Assembly: GCA_964596015.1 (NCBI GenBank) | Contig: CAZQSB010000002.1 | Span: 61,199 to 125,198, forward strand | Origin: WJMD01 sp964596015 | Lineage (GTDB): Bacteria; Joyebacterota; Joyebacteria; Joyebacterales; Joyebacteraceae | Length of the DNA: 64,000 nucleotides | Direction: 5' to 3' | Part shown: piece after piece, positions 51,588 to 60,323 of the stretch | How the letters are laid out: every line of letters begins with the position of its first letter | Numbering within the stretch: the first letter of the stretch is position 1 | Notes under the pieces: model-generated | The model's input: only the letters and a program-made list of their open reading frames with translations | Databases searched by the model: none | What the model was told of the DNA's origin: nothing | Made by a program: the position numbers and the translations under genes

Positions 51588-53672
51588 TCATCTTCTCCGG
51601 ACGCGAACGGTCGCGACGTCCCAGTAGACGCGCCCCTCGTACTCGACGCCCGCGGTCACGGCCGTCTGGCGCTCCTGTCCCGGGGCGATGTCCATCGCGG
51701 CCGTGAACAGGCCGTCCGGGGCCACGGTTCCGACGGCCTCGTTCCCGACGCGCCAGAGAACCTGGATGTCGAGCGGCGCTCCGTCCACGGTGGTGACGTC
51801 CGCGCTGAACGCAACGGACTCGCCCGGGTCGAGCGTGACCGCCTTCGGGCTCACGCGAACGACGGCCTCAGGGTCGGGGAGGTCGAGCACGACGGTCCCG
51901 GCGCCCCGGTACACGGCCCCGTTGCCGAGGCGCGCCTCGGCGATGACCCTGCCGTGCGGCCGCTGCCACTGGTCGGGATCGATGACGACGTCGGCCGCCG
52001 TGAAGAGCCCGTCGCTCGTGACGGTTCCGATCGACGCGGGAGTCACGCTCCACCGGACCGGCAGCTCGGTGGCATCGCCGTCGGGTCCGATCACTCTCGC
52101 TTCGAACTGCCGCGACCCCCCCGGCGGTACGATGGCCAGAGCCGGTCGCACGTCGATGCGCACGGGGAGCCCCGGCAGCCTGACGCTCACGTGAGCCCGC
52201 GCGGTCAGAACGCCGCCGCTCTGGAGCGTGGCCCTCGCCGCTACGACGCCCTCCCGGGGCCCGAAGAGGCCCGACGCCGGGTCGGCGAACGCCGGGTTCG
52301 CGGAGAAGACGCCGTCCGGCGAGATGGTTCCGAGGTCGTCGGGGAAGACCGCCCATTCGACCGACCATGCGCCCGGGTCGCCGGCTCCGACGATGTCGGT
52401 CTCGAACTGGAACTCGACACCCGGGAACACGACCGCTCTCGGCGGCGCGATGCGCAGACGGTATGCCCCACCCTGCTCGTGGATCACGACGCGCGCCGCG
52501 TCGCCGGCGATGCCCTCGATCGACGCGACGACGGTCCCCGTCCAGAAGCCGTTGACCGACGGCTCGGGGAAGGTCTCCGCCGCGACGAAGAAGCCGTCCT
52601 GGGAGATGGTGCCCAGCCAGCTCGGGTTGACGGTCCACTCGACGGGCACCGTGAGGTCTTCGCCGCCGGGGCCGACGACCATCGCCTGGAACATCACGTC
52701 CCCGCCGGGCGGCAGGGCCGCCTCGCGGGGTCGCACCCTGACGGCCACCCCGCCGGGTCCGTGCGGTCTGACCTCGACGTTGGCGAGGCCCCGTTCGACG
52801 CCGGTCTCGGTCGGGACCGAGGCCACGACGCGTCCGGCGCTCGCCTCCGGTCCGCCGATGAATCTGCCCGCATCGTCGATCGTCCCGATGCCGCGCGGGA
52901 GAACATCCCACTCGACATCCGCGTCCACGGGCCGGCCGGCGGCGTCCACCACCGCGGCCTCGAAGACCTTCCCGCCTCCCGGACCCACAACGGCGCGGAC
53001 CGGCGTGACGCGCACCTGTATGTCGGCCTCCCAGGCCGTCCCGACGACGACCGACGCGTTGCCGACGCCCCCGCGTCCATCGGAGGACGCCCGTGCGGCG
53101 ACGCGCCCGGGACCGGCGGACGCGGCCGTGAAGAGCCCCGCTTCGTCGATGGTCCCGAGGTCCTCCGGTATCACGACCCACGAGATGTCCGCATCGACCA
53201 GGTCGCCCGAGACCGGGTCGGTGACCACGGCCTCGAACCGCGCCTCCTCCCCGACCTCCAGGACCGTCCTCTCAGGCTCGACACGCACGGAGAGCCGCTG
53301 CGGCGCCTCGGCTCCGACCTCGATGACCGCGTGCCCCGAGGCCTGCTCGTCGCCCAGGCGGGCGACCGCGCGGACGATCCCTCGACCCGGCGTGCTTCCC
53401 GCGGTGAAGAGGCCGCTTTGCTCGATGCTCCCGATGCCCGCGCCGATGAGCGACCAGGTGACCGTCGCGTCGACGACCTGTCCGTCATCGCGCACCTCGG
53501 CGGCGAAACGCGCCTCCCCGCCGGGAAGTGTGTAGGCCCGCCCCGGGGACACATCGACGCGGAGCTCCGCGCCGGCAGCGGCCGACAACGCGAGCAGCAC
53601 AAGCGCGCCGATGAGCGCCTTCGACGTCGCGCGTCCGCTGCGCAGGAATCTCTGCTGTTCGGGGTGTCGCAT
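51588..53672 (-). CDS. Secreted protein with seven Ig-like (Big) repeats
   Basis: 694 residues from an ATG at 53672 with GGAGG 5 nt upstream. After a signal peptide (about residues 1-35, ending AAAGA) come seven Ig-like repeats of about 90-100 residues. Each has V-x-P near the start, a PGG or PGE turn, an F-x-A strand, a V-x-W strand and then the hallmark GTI-x-x-DG-x-F-x-A (for example GTISQDGFFVAA, GTVTSDGLFTAA). The repeats resemble bacterial Ig-like (Big_2-type) domains of surface proteins and intimin-like adhesins. No enzymatic domain, LPXTG or FlgD-like tail is visible. It follows the anti-sigma-like gene by 28 bp and is presumably controlled with it. Confidence 0.85.
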   Translation of the reverse strand: MRHPEQQRFLRSGRATSKALIGALVLLALSAAAGAELRVDVSPGRAYTLPGGEARFAAEVRDDGQVVDATVTWSLIGAGIGSIEQSGLFTAGSTPGRGIVRAVARLGDEQASGHAVIEVGAEAPQRLSVRVEPERTVLEVGEEARFEAVVTDPVSGDLVDADISWVVIPEDLGTIDEAGLFTAASAGPGRVAARASSDGRGGVGNASVVVGTAWEADIQVRVTPVRAVVGPGGGKVFEAAVVDAAGRPVDADVEWDVLPRGIGTIDDAGRFIGGPEASAGRVVASVPTETGVERGLANVEVRPHGPGGVAVRVRPREAALPPGGDVMFQAMVVGPGGEDLTVPVEWTVNPSWLGTISQDGFFVAAETFPEPSVNGFWTGTVVASIEGIAGDAARVVIHEQGGAYRLRIAPPRAVVFPGVEFQFETDIVGAGDPGAWSVEWAVFPDDLGTISPDGVFSANPAFADPASGLFGPREGVVAARATLQSGGVLTARAHVSVRLPGLPVRIDVRPALAIVPPGGSRQFEARVIGPDGDATELPVRWSVTPASIGTVTSDGLFTAADVVIDPDQWQRPHGRVIAEARLGNGAVYRGAGTVVLDLPDPEAVVRVSPKAVTLDPGESVAFSADVTTVDGAPLDIQVLWRVGNEAVGTVAPDGLFTAAMDIAPGQERQTAVTAGVEYEGRVYWDVATVRVRRR

Positions 53673-53700
53673 GACGTCCTCCGTGTCGCGGCACCGGCGG

Positions 53701-54315
53701 CTAGATGCTGCCGCCCCCGCGTTCCTCACCGTTGAGCGTGTAGAAGAGCCACGAAATGTTCCTGAGCGTGCGGCCGGTCCCGTCCCGCACCTCGATGGTC
53801 ACGATGTGCTCCCCCTCCTCGAAGGGTCGGCCAGGCGAGTACATCACATACTCGTCGGTGACGTCTGCGAGGCCCGTCACGTCGGTCTCGTCGACGTACA
53901 GCCGCACGATACCGTTCTCGATCGGGGGATAGATGGCCGCCACGATCTCGACGTCCGAGGAGGAGACCACGGCGTTGTCGACCGGCATCACCGGCTCGAT
54001 GCTCGAGGCGAAGGAAGAAGCGCCGGACGGTGCGGTTCCGGGAGTCGGAGCGCCGGACGGCGCGGTTCCGGGAGTCGGACCGACGCCGGGCCGCGCCACG
54101 AGCAGGACGACGACCAGCGCCGCCACGCTGACCGCGGCGATGGTCCACGCGACGCGCGCGTTTCCGGCTCGTTCGGTCCATCTTCCGGCGGGCGCCCCGC
54201 GGCGGAGCCTGGCGAGGAGACGCGCCCTGTAGAACGGCGGAAGCTCCACGGGTTCCAGCTCCTCGAGGAGCTCCTCCACCTTCCTGACGGACTCATCGTT
54301 CGGTCGCTTCTTCAT
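53701..54315 (-). CDS. Anti-sigma-factor-like membrane protein
   Basis: 204 residues. A short charged cytoplasmic part (residues 1-52, including SVRKVEELLEELEPVELPP) is followed by one TM (about 54-74). A Pro/Thr/Gly linker repeats PTPGTAPSGA twice. An extracytoplasmic domain of about 100 residues ends the protein. That domain (NAVVSSSDVEIVAAIYPP ... DVTGLADVTDEYVMYSPGRP ... GEHIVTIEV) resembles a region of the barrel protein encoded two genes upstream. Position directly after an ECF sigma gene, single TM and small cytoplasmic part all fit an anti-sigma role. No ZAS zinc motif (HxxxCxxC) is present, so this is inference. The start is supported by its spacing of 24 bp from the sigma gene. Confidence 0.6.
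   Translation of the reverse strand: MKKRPNDESVRKVEELLEELEPVELPPFYRARLLARLRRGAPAGRWTERAGNARVAWTIAAVSVAALVVVLLVARPGVGPTPGTAPSGAPTPGTAPSGASSFASSIEPVMPVDNAVVSSSDVEIVAAIYPPIENGIVRLYVDETDVTGLADVTDEYVMYSPGRPFEEGEHIVTIEVRDGTGRTLRNISWLFYTLNGEERGGGSI
54020..54079. repeat. In-frame 30-bp tandem repeat in the anti-sigma-like gene
   Basis: Units 54020-54049 and 54050-54079 differ by one base (T/C) and encode the PTPGTAPSGA linker twice, directly after the TM segment. Confidence 0.9.
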
Positions 54316-54339
54316 CGTGTGACCTCTCTCGCTCTGCGC

Positions 54340-54849
54340 TCAGACGACGTCCCTGAGAAGCTCCGCCAGAAGCTCCTTTCCCCGGGCGAGCCGCGATTTC
54401 ACGGTCCCCATGGAACACCCGCACGCCGCCGCGATCTCCTCGTAGGACATCTCATCGATGTAGCGGAGCGCGATGGTCTGACGGTACGCGTCCGGCAGCT
54501 CGGCGATGGCCTCGCGGACGAGACCGGCGCGCTCCTTCGCGATGACGGCCGACTCGGGGGTTCGAAGCTCCGCGGAGGGCGGCGGGTCGCTCTCCATGTG
54601 GCCCTGCCAGAGCTCCCGCCGGCGGGCCCGCTTCCGGTAGCGCTTCTTCAGGACATTGACGCCGATCCTGTAGAGCCAGGTGAACGGATCGCTGTCGCCG
54701 CGGAAGCGCGGCCACGCCTTCATCGCGCGAATGAACGCCTCCTCAGTGAGGTCGAGGGCGTCGTGATAGTCGCCGGTCATCGCATACATGACATTGAAAA
54801 GCCTTGTGTCGTAGCGAGTTACAAGTTCCTCGAAGTCTGGCTTCGCCAT
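54340..54849 (-). CDS. ECF-family RNA polymerase sigma factor
   Basis: 169 residues from an ATG at 54849 with GGAGG 5 nt upstream. Sigma region 2 is visible at FEELVTRYDTRLFNVMYAMT, then DALDLTEEAFIRAMKAWPRF and PFTWLYRIGVNVLKKRYRKR. Region 4 is ALRYIDEMSYEEIAAACGCS, then MGTVKSRLARGKELLAELL. The length and the lack of regions 1 and 3 are typical of ECF sigma factors. The first gene of the operon is an outer-membrane barrel; next are the anti-sigma-like protein, the Ig-repeat protein and a lipoprotein. It probably drives envelope genes, possibly its own operon. I could not identify the cognate promoter. Confidence 0.93.
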   Translation of the reverse strand: MAKPDFEELVTRYDTRLFNVMYAMTGDYHDALDLTEEAFIRAMKAWPRFRGDSDPFTWLYRIGVNVLKKRYRKRARRRELWQGHMESDPPPSAELRTPESAVIAKERAGLVREAIAELPDAYRQTIALRYIDEMSYEEIAAACGCSMGTVKSRLARGKELLAELLRDVV

Positions 54850-54908
54850 CGACGCCTCCGGAGACCGCTCCCGGATGTTAGAGCCCTCGTGGGTCGGGAT
54901 TTGTTCCC

Positions 54909-56930
54909 TCAGAACCGAAGACCGATGGCGCCCCTGAGCACGTCGACCGTGTAGCTCTGCTCGGGGTCGGCCGCGTCGTCCCGGTCGAGACGCTGCCACT
55001 CGAGCGTGAGGTCGATGTCGTCGAGGGTCCATCGGGACTCGAGCGTCGTCGTCACGCGCGTCGCGTCCTCGTCATCGCCCGTGTCGGCGTCCCACCGCAC
55101 CGCGGTCCGGACGGACCAACGATCGGGGACGAGGTCCGCGCGAAGGTCCGCCGAGAGTCCGGGATCGGACCGCTCGGTGTCGGTCTCGCTCCTCGAGAGC
55201 GAAGCCCGGACCGCCGCGCTCACGCGGCTCAGGCGCGCGCTCACTCCGGTCGCTCCGTAGATCAGGCGGTACGTGTAGTCCTCGTAGGGAACCTCGTCGT
55301 AGCGCGCGAGGGCGTAGACCGAGACGCGCCCGTTGCCCATGGCCCGTTCGCCCTCGGCGCGGAGCGAGGCCCTCCACTCCGTGCCGTCGGGGTCGACGCC
55401 CGAGTTCGAACCGCGCGTCCTGGACGCGCCGACGTCTCCCGACAACCGCACATGGTCGGACAGCTCGACGGCGAACTCGGCCTCGATGCCTTCCTCGCCG
55501 GGCTGGGTGGCGATGCTCGCAGGCGCGTAGTATCCGCTGTCGTTCCGCGTGTACTCGAGGGACAGCCTGTTCCGGTAGTCGAGAGCGTACTCCAGCCTCG
55601 CGCGGAGCGAAGCGCCTTCTCCCTCGACCGCGCCGCGGGAGTTCGACCAGGCGGCCTCCGCCTCCACGCTCACGGTCTCCCACCGGTGACGCACGACCAG
55701 CGCGGCCGCGTCGCTCGTCAGCGGCTCGTCCACCCGGGCCTCCTCCGGGATCGACCCCTCACGGTCGAACGTCCGGACGTAAGCAAGCTCGACCTCGCTC
55801 GAGGTGCCGACGGACAGGCGCTCGGAAACTCCCAGCGCGAAGCGTGAGTACCAGCCGAAACCCGCGACGGTGTCGGCCTCGGAGAGGCGAAGCGCGACCA
55901 GCTCGGTCCTTGACCGCCCGAGCCACGCGGAGACGACGCCGCCCGGGCCTGATGCCCACTGCATCGTCGCCTCGGTCAGCGTCGGGAAGACGTCGCCCAC
56001 CTCGACGCTCCATCGGTCGGCGTCGACGCGAAGCGAACCACTGACCCGGTCATCGTAGATCGGGTCGTAGCCCGCCCAGGCCAGAACGGAGAGGCCCGGT
56101 CCTCCTCCCGACGCGTAGAAGGAGAGGGAGGGCATCGACGTCTCCTCGTAGGGCAGGTAGACGTCCAGCGATTCGGCCGCGGTCGTCTCGGCCAGCGCGG
56201 CGGCCCATCCGATCTCGAGCCGTCCGCTCAGCGAGAGAGGCACTCTGGCGGTCTCCGGAGCAGGAAGCCGCTCGTCGTCGCCGAGGACAGTGAAGGTACT
56301 GGAGGCCTCGACGAGCCTGGATGCCGTCAGCACGGACACGGAGACCTCGTGCTGCCCGGCGAAGGACGTGTCGATGGGCTCGGTGATGAGGAGATCCTCG
56401 GTGACCGTCGCGAGCGACGTGATGTCCTCTCCGTCGAGGAGCACGATCGCCTCCCACGGAGGGTCGAGAGGCGGTTCGAAGACGGCGGCGATCTCGACGT
56501 TCGTCTGTTCGGGCAACGCGACGCCGGGCGACGGCGAGACGATCTCCACGCCGCTCGCGGCGCCGGACCGAACGACGGGAACGCGGAAGAACGACTCCGC
56601 GGTCGGCGCCGCCAGTTCGGTCCCGTCATCGAGCAGGACCGAGAAGCGGTACTCCACGGACTCCGACGCGATGAGACGGGACGGAACCTCCGCGACGAGC
56701 CGGTCCGTCATAACGAGGACCGGGACGACCTCGATGGCTCCGTTCACCTTCACATGCAGGGCCGCTTCTACGATGTCGTCGAACGCTGCGGGCGTCACGG
56801 CAGCCGAGAGGACCAGGGGTTCGCCGGGGGACGCGCTGACGGGCGGGATGTGCGCGACGTCCGGTCGCTGCGCCGGGGCCGACGCGGCGAGAGAGAGAAG
56901 GAAGAGGACAGCGAACGGGAATCCACGCAC
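54909..56930 (-). CDS. Outer-membrane beta-barrel protein with N-terminal Ig-like domains
   Basis: 673 residues from a GTG at 56930 (GGAGG 6 nt upstream); a TTG one codon earlier is less well spaced. A signal peptide spans about residues 1-21. Two extracytoplasmic sandwich domains follow. The first covers about 25-125 (PLVLSAAVTPAAFDDIVEAA) and the second about 130-225 (PEQTNVEIAAVFEPP ... DGEDITSLATVTEDLL ... AGQHEVSVSVLT). The second is similar to the anti-sigma-like protein's outer domain. From about 230 to the end there are many amphipathic strands with a final Phe (VLRGAIGLRF), the usual barrel C-terminus. It is the first gene of the ECF-sigma operon. A sensing or anchoring role is inferred and transport is not excluded. 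Confidence 0.75.
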   Translation of the reverse strand: MRGFPFAVLFLLSLAASAPAQRPDVAHIPPVSASPGEPLVLSAAVTPAAFDDIVEAALHVKVNGAIEVVPVLVMTDRLVAEVPSRLIASESVEYRFSVLLDDGTELAAPTAESFFRVPVVRSGAASGVEIVSPSPGVALPEQTNVEIAAVFEPPLDPPWEAIVLLDGEDITSLATVTEDLLITEPIDTSFAGQHEVSVSVLTASRLVEASSTFTVLGDDERLPAPETARVPLSLSGRLEIGWAAALAETTAAESLDVYLPYEETSMPSLSFYASGGGPGLSVLAWAGYDPIYDDRVSGSLRVDADRWSVEVGDVFPTLTEATMQWASGPGGVVSAWLGRSRTELVALRLSEADTVAGFGWYSRFALGVSERLSVGTSSEVELAYVRTFDREGSIPEEARVDEPLTSDAAALVVRHRWETVSVEAEAAWSNSRGAVEGEGASLRARLEYALDYRNRLSLEYTRNDSGYYAPASIATQPGEEGIEAEFAVELSDHVRLSGDVGASRTRGSNSGVDPDGTEWRASLRAEGERAMGNGRVSVYALARYDEVPYEDYTYRLIYGATGVSARLSRVSAAVRASLSRSETDTERSDPGLSADLRADLVPDRWSVRTAVRWDADTGDDEDATRVTTTLESRWTLDDIDLTLEWQRLDRDDAADPEQSYTVDVLRGAIGLRF

Positions 56931-57170
56931 CAACGTCCTCCGAGGCAGGCGCCGAAGAGCTGTCGATGCTCTGGAGGATAGCAGGAAGCGTCGCCGGGGG
57001 CCAGCCGGCGTGTCTGTGGAGCGGACGGACCTGGGGACCGCCAGCCGGCGGGTCAGAACATGCGCGAACCGGCGGGGGCAGTCGCCGGCTCGCGTGGAGC
57101 ATCAGTGGTCCGCCGAGGTCGCGGCGTCGCTTTGGGCGCGCGGCGGCCCGCCCTGAGCGACCCCGCCGCT

Positions 57171-58472
57171 CTACGGCACGAGGTAGTTATGAACCGCCTG
57201 CGCGAGGCTGTTCGTGTCGATAGGCTTCGTGATGTAGCCGCGGCAACCGGCCGCGACGAGCGCTTCGAGGTTGTCGGGCACGTTCCTCGTCGTCAGAGCG
57301 ACGATCGGGATGTCGGTCATCTCCTCGAGCTCGACGATCCGTCGCGTGGCCTCGAGCCCGCCCATCCCGTGGAGCTGCACATCGATGATGACGAGGTCGG
57401 GACGCGTGGCCCGCGCCAGGGCGACGGCCGTCATGCCGTCCCCCGCCTCGATGACCTCATACCCGCTCGCCCGGAGGACCAGCGAGGCGACGCTGCGGTT
57501 GTAGCTGTTGTCCTCCACGAGGAGGATCCTCGCAACGGCTCCGTGGCGGTGGCCGGCGAGCTTCTCCTTCTCGCGGAAGGCGACGACGCTGTGGTCGCCT
57601 CCGGCCTCCTTCGCCTGACACAGAGCGGAGTCCGCGATGCGGACCAGGGTCTCCGCGTCTCGCGCGTCGTCCGGGTAGCACGCGGCTCCGCAGCTCACGG
57701 TCGCGAGAACATCCTGGTCGCCGACCCGGACCACGCACTCAGAGAACGCGCCCCGCAGTCGGTCGGAAAGAGCGGCCGCGTCGCTCGACGACGTCTCGGG
57801 AAGGATGAGCGCGATCTCGTCGCCCCCGTATCGGCAGGCGATGTCCGAAAGACGCGTTCCCGAGAGAATGACGTCGGCGAGCGCCTTCAGCACGGCGTCG
57901 CCGCCGCTGTGTCCCTCGCGCTCGTTCGTCGTCCTGAGCTCGTCGACGTCCATCATGACGAGCGCGACGGAACGGGAGTAGCGCCTGGCACGCTCGACCT
58001 CCTTCTCGAGACGCGTGTCGAAGTAGCTCCGGTTATAGAGCCGCGTCAGCTGATCGCGGCGCGCGACCTCACCGTCGCTCGCCATGGACATCGACACGCG
58101 CAGAAGAGCGCGCACCTTGGTCAGGAACTCGCGCGGACGCTCCGGGTACGCGAAGCGTTCCACGTGACACGCGCCGCACCGCTCACTCGCGTCCTTCCCG
58201 CCCATGATGAGCACCGGCGGGCGCCATCGGTGGCCGTCCTCATCGATTCGCTCGAAGGAGATAGAGTTCGGCGAGGGCCACGTGGACCCGTCCACGATGA
58301 CCAGGTCCGCGCGCTCGGTCACCGCCCTCGTCGTCAGGTGGTCAGGCTCGTCGCAGAGAATGGCGAGATACCCGGCGTCCATCAGCCAGCCGGCCAGCCT
58401 TCCCGCGCGCGAGGGGTCGGTCGACGCGATCACGATGGTGCTGCGCGTGCTGTGAGACTCTCGTGGTGCCAT
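57171..58472 (-). CDS. Response regulator / diguanylate cyclase, REC-GGDEF-REC
   Basis: 433 residues from an ATG at 58472 behind GGAGG. Residues about 10-125 form a REC-like domain (STIVIASTDPSRAGRLAGWL, ADLVIVDGS) that lacks the usual Lys-containing loop and looks degenerate. Residues about 135-300 are a GGDEF domain (DQLTRLYNRSYFDTRLEKEV, MMDVDELRTTNEREGHSGGD, ACRYGGDEIALILPE). The active-site signature is GGDEI, an accepted variant. Residues about 315-430 are an intact REC domain with the phosphoacceptor Asp in LVIIDVQLHGMGG, VEDN at the start and the Lys in ITKP. It should make cyclic di-GMP from GTP under phosphorelay control. No cognate kinase is adjacent. Confidence 0.9.
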   Translation of the reverse strand: MAPRESHSTRSTIVIASTDPSRAGRLAGWLMDAGYLAILCDEPDHLTTRAVTERADLVIVDGSTWPSPNSISFERIDEDGHRWRPPVLIMGGKDASERCGACHVERFAYPERPREFLTKVRALLRVSMSMASDGEVARRDQLTRLYNRSYFDTRLEKEVERARRYSRSVALVMMDVDELRTTNEREGHSGGDAVLKALADVILSGTRLSDIACRYGGDEIALILPETSSSDAAALSDRLRGAFSECVVRVGDQDVLATVSCGAACYPDDARDAETLVRIADSALCQAKEAGGDHSVVAFREKEKLAGHRHGAVARILLVEDNSYNRSVASLVLRASGYEVIEAGDGMTAVALARATRPDLVIIDVQLHGMGGLEATRRIVELEEMTDIPIVALTTRNVPDNLEALVAAGCRGYITKPIDTNSLAQAVHNYLVP

Positions 58473-58606
58473 CGGGCCTCCGTGGGTCCGCCTGGATAGA
58501 CGCCGGCGTGCTCCGGGATGAACGGAACACCTTCACTTGACATGGTTTAGCAAAGCGCGTGCCACGAGAGGGGGTGCTGAGCGGGCAGTCAGAGGCGCAG
58601 AGTGAC

Positions 58607-58646
58607 GCGGGGGAGGCGGCGCCGGGGCGGCGTCCGTCTCCCCCGC
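58607..58646 (-). terminator. Stem-loop after the ompA-like gene
   Basis: Perfect 9-bp stem GCGGGGGAG / CTCCCCCGC with a 22-nt GC-rich loop, 28 bp past the stop. There is no strong T tract on the minus strand. Confidence 0.4.
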
Positions 58647-58673
58647 ATTGCAGATGGCAAGGGTCTGGAGCGA

Positions 58674-60098
58674 CTATTCGGTCATCGGAATGACCTCGAC
58701 CCTCCGGTTCATCTCCCGATTCTCCTCGCTGGTGTTCGGCACCGCGGGCTGCGTCTCACCGAACGCCTTGGTCGTGATCCGCGACTCGTCAATGCCGTTC
58801 TCCATCAGGTAGTCCGCGACGAGCCCGGCCCGGTCCATGGAGAGTTCCATGTTGTAATCGGCCGTACCGAGGTCGCAGGCGTGGCCGAAGACCTGGACAT
58901 GCGCGTCATCCGCCACGAGAAGTCCGGCGATGATGGTATCGAGCTTGTCCTTCTCCGCGGCCCAGAACTCGGCCTTGTTGAGCGGGAAGTAGATCGTGGC
59001 CGGCTCCAGCTCGACCTTCGGCTTCGGGCAGCCGTCCTGGGTGACCTCGACGCCTGCCGGCGTGTTCGGGCACTTGTCCTGCGCGTCGAGCACCCCGTCC
59101 ATGTCGTTGTCCGGGTCGGGGCAGCCGTCCTCGTCCTTGAATCCGTCGTGGTCCTCAGGATCGTCCGGGCACTGGTCGATGTCGTCGGGAATGCCGTCGC
59201 CGTCCCGGTCGACGTCGGGACAGCCGTCCTCATCCTCGTATCCGTCGAAATCCTCGGCCTCGTCCGGGCACATGTCATTCACATCGAGGATCCCGTCGTT
59301 GTCGTTGTCCGGGTCCGGACAGCCGTCGGTGTCCTCCCAGCCGTCATGGTCCTCCGGCTCTCGCGGGCAGAGGTCGTCGCGGCCGTAGATACCGTCCCCG
59401 TCGCAGTCGCCGGGGCCGAAGTGGATGCCCAGCCCGACATACCCCTCGAGGACCGACTCATTGGCGTCGACGTACTCGGTCCCGTAGACCGAGCTCCAGC
59501 CGACGTTGTCGAGGTCGCTCTGAAGGAGATAGCGGTACCTGCCGCCGAGTGTCAGCGAGAGCATGTCGTTCAGCCAGAAGTCGACACCGGCCCCGACGAC
59601 CGCCGAGAAGTTCGTCCCGCGCAGGCGTTCGAGCTTCCCGTCGGTGTCGTACCCGTCGGGCGTCGAGCCCTCGTCGGGCTGCGCCTCGCGCCAGTCCTCT
59701 ACCTCCCAGAACGTGAAGCCGAAGCCCAGGCTCGCGAACGGGTTGATCCGCTCTTCAGGCATGAAGGTCATGCCGACGGAGATGTCGGCCGTGTTCCACA
59801 GCGTGCGGAAGTCATCGGGCTCGCCCCAGCCGGAAAAGCGGTCAGTCGTCTCCGGCTCGCCCGTCGTCGGCGTCTGCCCGTGCTGGTAGTCGAACGCCAT
59901 CCACACGGACTCGGTCAGGGGCTTCTTGACCTGGATCCCCGCGATGAGCCCGGAGTCCTCGTAGTCCTCGTCGCCTCCCGTGGGCTTCATCATGCCGCCC
60001 GTGAGCGTGAAGCAGACCGCGTCGCAGCCGACCTCGGCCGCGGCGGGGACGGCGAAGCACGCGACGATGACCAGTGCGGCGACCAATGCGCGCATCAT
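58674..60098 (-). CDS. OmpA-family protein with thrombospondin type-3 repeats
   Basis: 474 residues from an ATG at 60098 (GGGAGGG four nt upstream); ATG 60095 is the adjacent alternative. The signal peptide ends in PAAAEV. An N-terminal barrel of about 200 residues (ISVGMTFMPEERINPFASLG, LSLTLGGRYRYLL) is followed by a run of acidic calcium-binding thrombospondin type-3 repeats. Each has D-x-D-x-DG and C-P motifs (DCDGDGIYGRDDLCP, DPDNDNDGILDVNDMCP and so on). The C-terminal OmpA domain (ATIYFPLNKAEFWAAEKDKL, QVFGHACDLGTADYNMELSM, RITTKAFGETQP, NRRVEV) is the peptidoglycan-binding part. It links the outer membrane to the cell wall. The gene appears monocistronic. Confidence 0.95.
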   Translation of the reverse strand: MMRALVAALVIVACFAVPAAAEVGCDAVCFTLTGGMMKPTGGDEDYEDSGLIAGIQVKKPLTESVWMAFDYQHGQTPTTGEPETTDRFSGWGEPDDFRTLWNTADISVGMTFMPEERINPFASLGFGFTFWEVEDWREAQPDEGSTPDGYDTDGKLERLRGTNFSAVVGAGVDFWLNDMLSLTLGGRYRYLLQSDLDNVGWSSVYGTEYVDANESVLEGYVGLGIHFGPGDCDGDGIYGRDDLCPREPEDHDGWEDTDGCPDPDNDNDGILDVNDMCPDEAEDFDGYEDEDGCPDVDRDGDGIPDDIDQCPDDPEDHDGFKDEDGCPDPDNDMDGVLDAQDKCPNTPAGVEVTQDGCPKPKVELEPATIYFPLNKAEFWAAEKDKLDTIIAGLLVADDAHVQVFGHACDLGTADYNMELSMDRAGLVADYLMENGIDESRITTKAFGETQPAVPNTSEENREMNRRVEVIPMTE

Positions 60099-60169
60099 GG
60101 TTCCCTCCCTTGTATGAACACTCAGCTCCCCGGTACCGCTCTCTGGTGTCGGGATAGTGTAAGCTACCA

Positions 60170-60185
60170 CTTGCTCGTCAGCAAG
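60170..60185. promoter_or_regulatory. Palindrome between ompA and the cupin gene, possible operator
   Basis: CTTGCT-cgtc-AGCAAG is a perfect 6-bp inverted repeat in the divergent spacer. Weak promoter-like boxes lie on both sides: TTGCTG and TACACT on the minus strand, TTGCTG and CAGAAT on the plus strand. A regulator site is possible but unproven. Confidence 0.3.
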
Positions 60186-60323
60186 AGGATTGCTGACGGA
60201 GCTTCGCTCTGGCAGAATGACCGCTGTCGGACGCTTCATCGTTCAGGACGGGACCCCAAACCGTCGGGCGGCGGCCTGTTGCCAACGGTATCAGGAGGTA
60301 CCCCTTTCACCTCGGAGGCACTC

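Noticed and set aside
50928..53735. A 935-codon open frame on the plus strand opposite the Ig-repeat gene.
   Set aside because: Shadow of the repeat-containing gene. The minus-strand frame has a signal peptide, a ribosome binding site and family repeats; the plus-strand frame has none.
57001..57050. Direct repeat CCAGCCGGCG at 57001-57010 and 57041-57050 as a further tandem array.
   Set aside because: Only 10 bp match and the intervening sequence is not repeated. In GC-rich DNA this can occur by chance.
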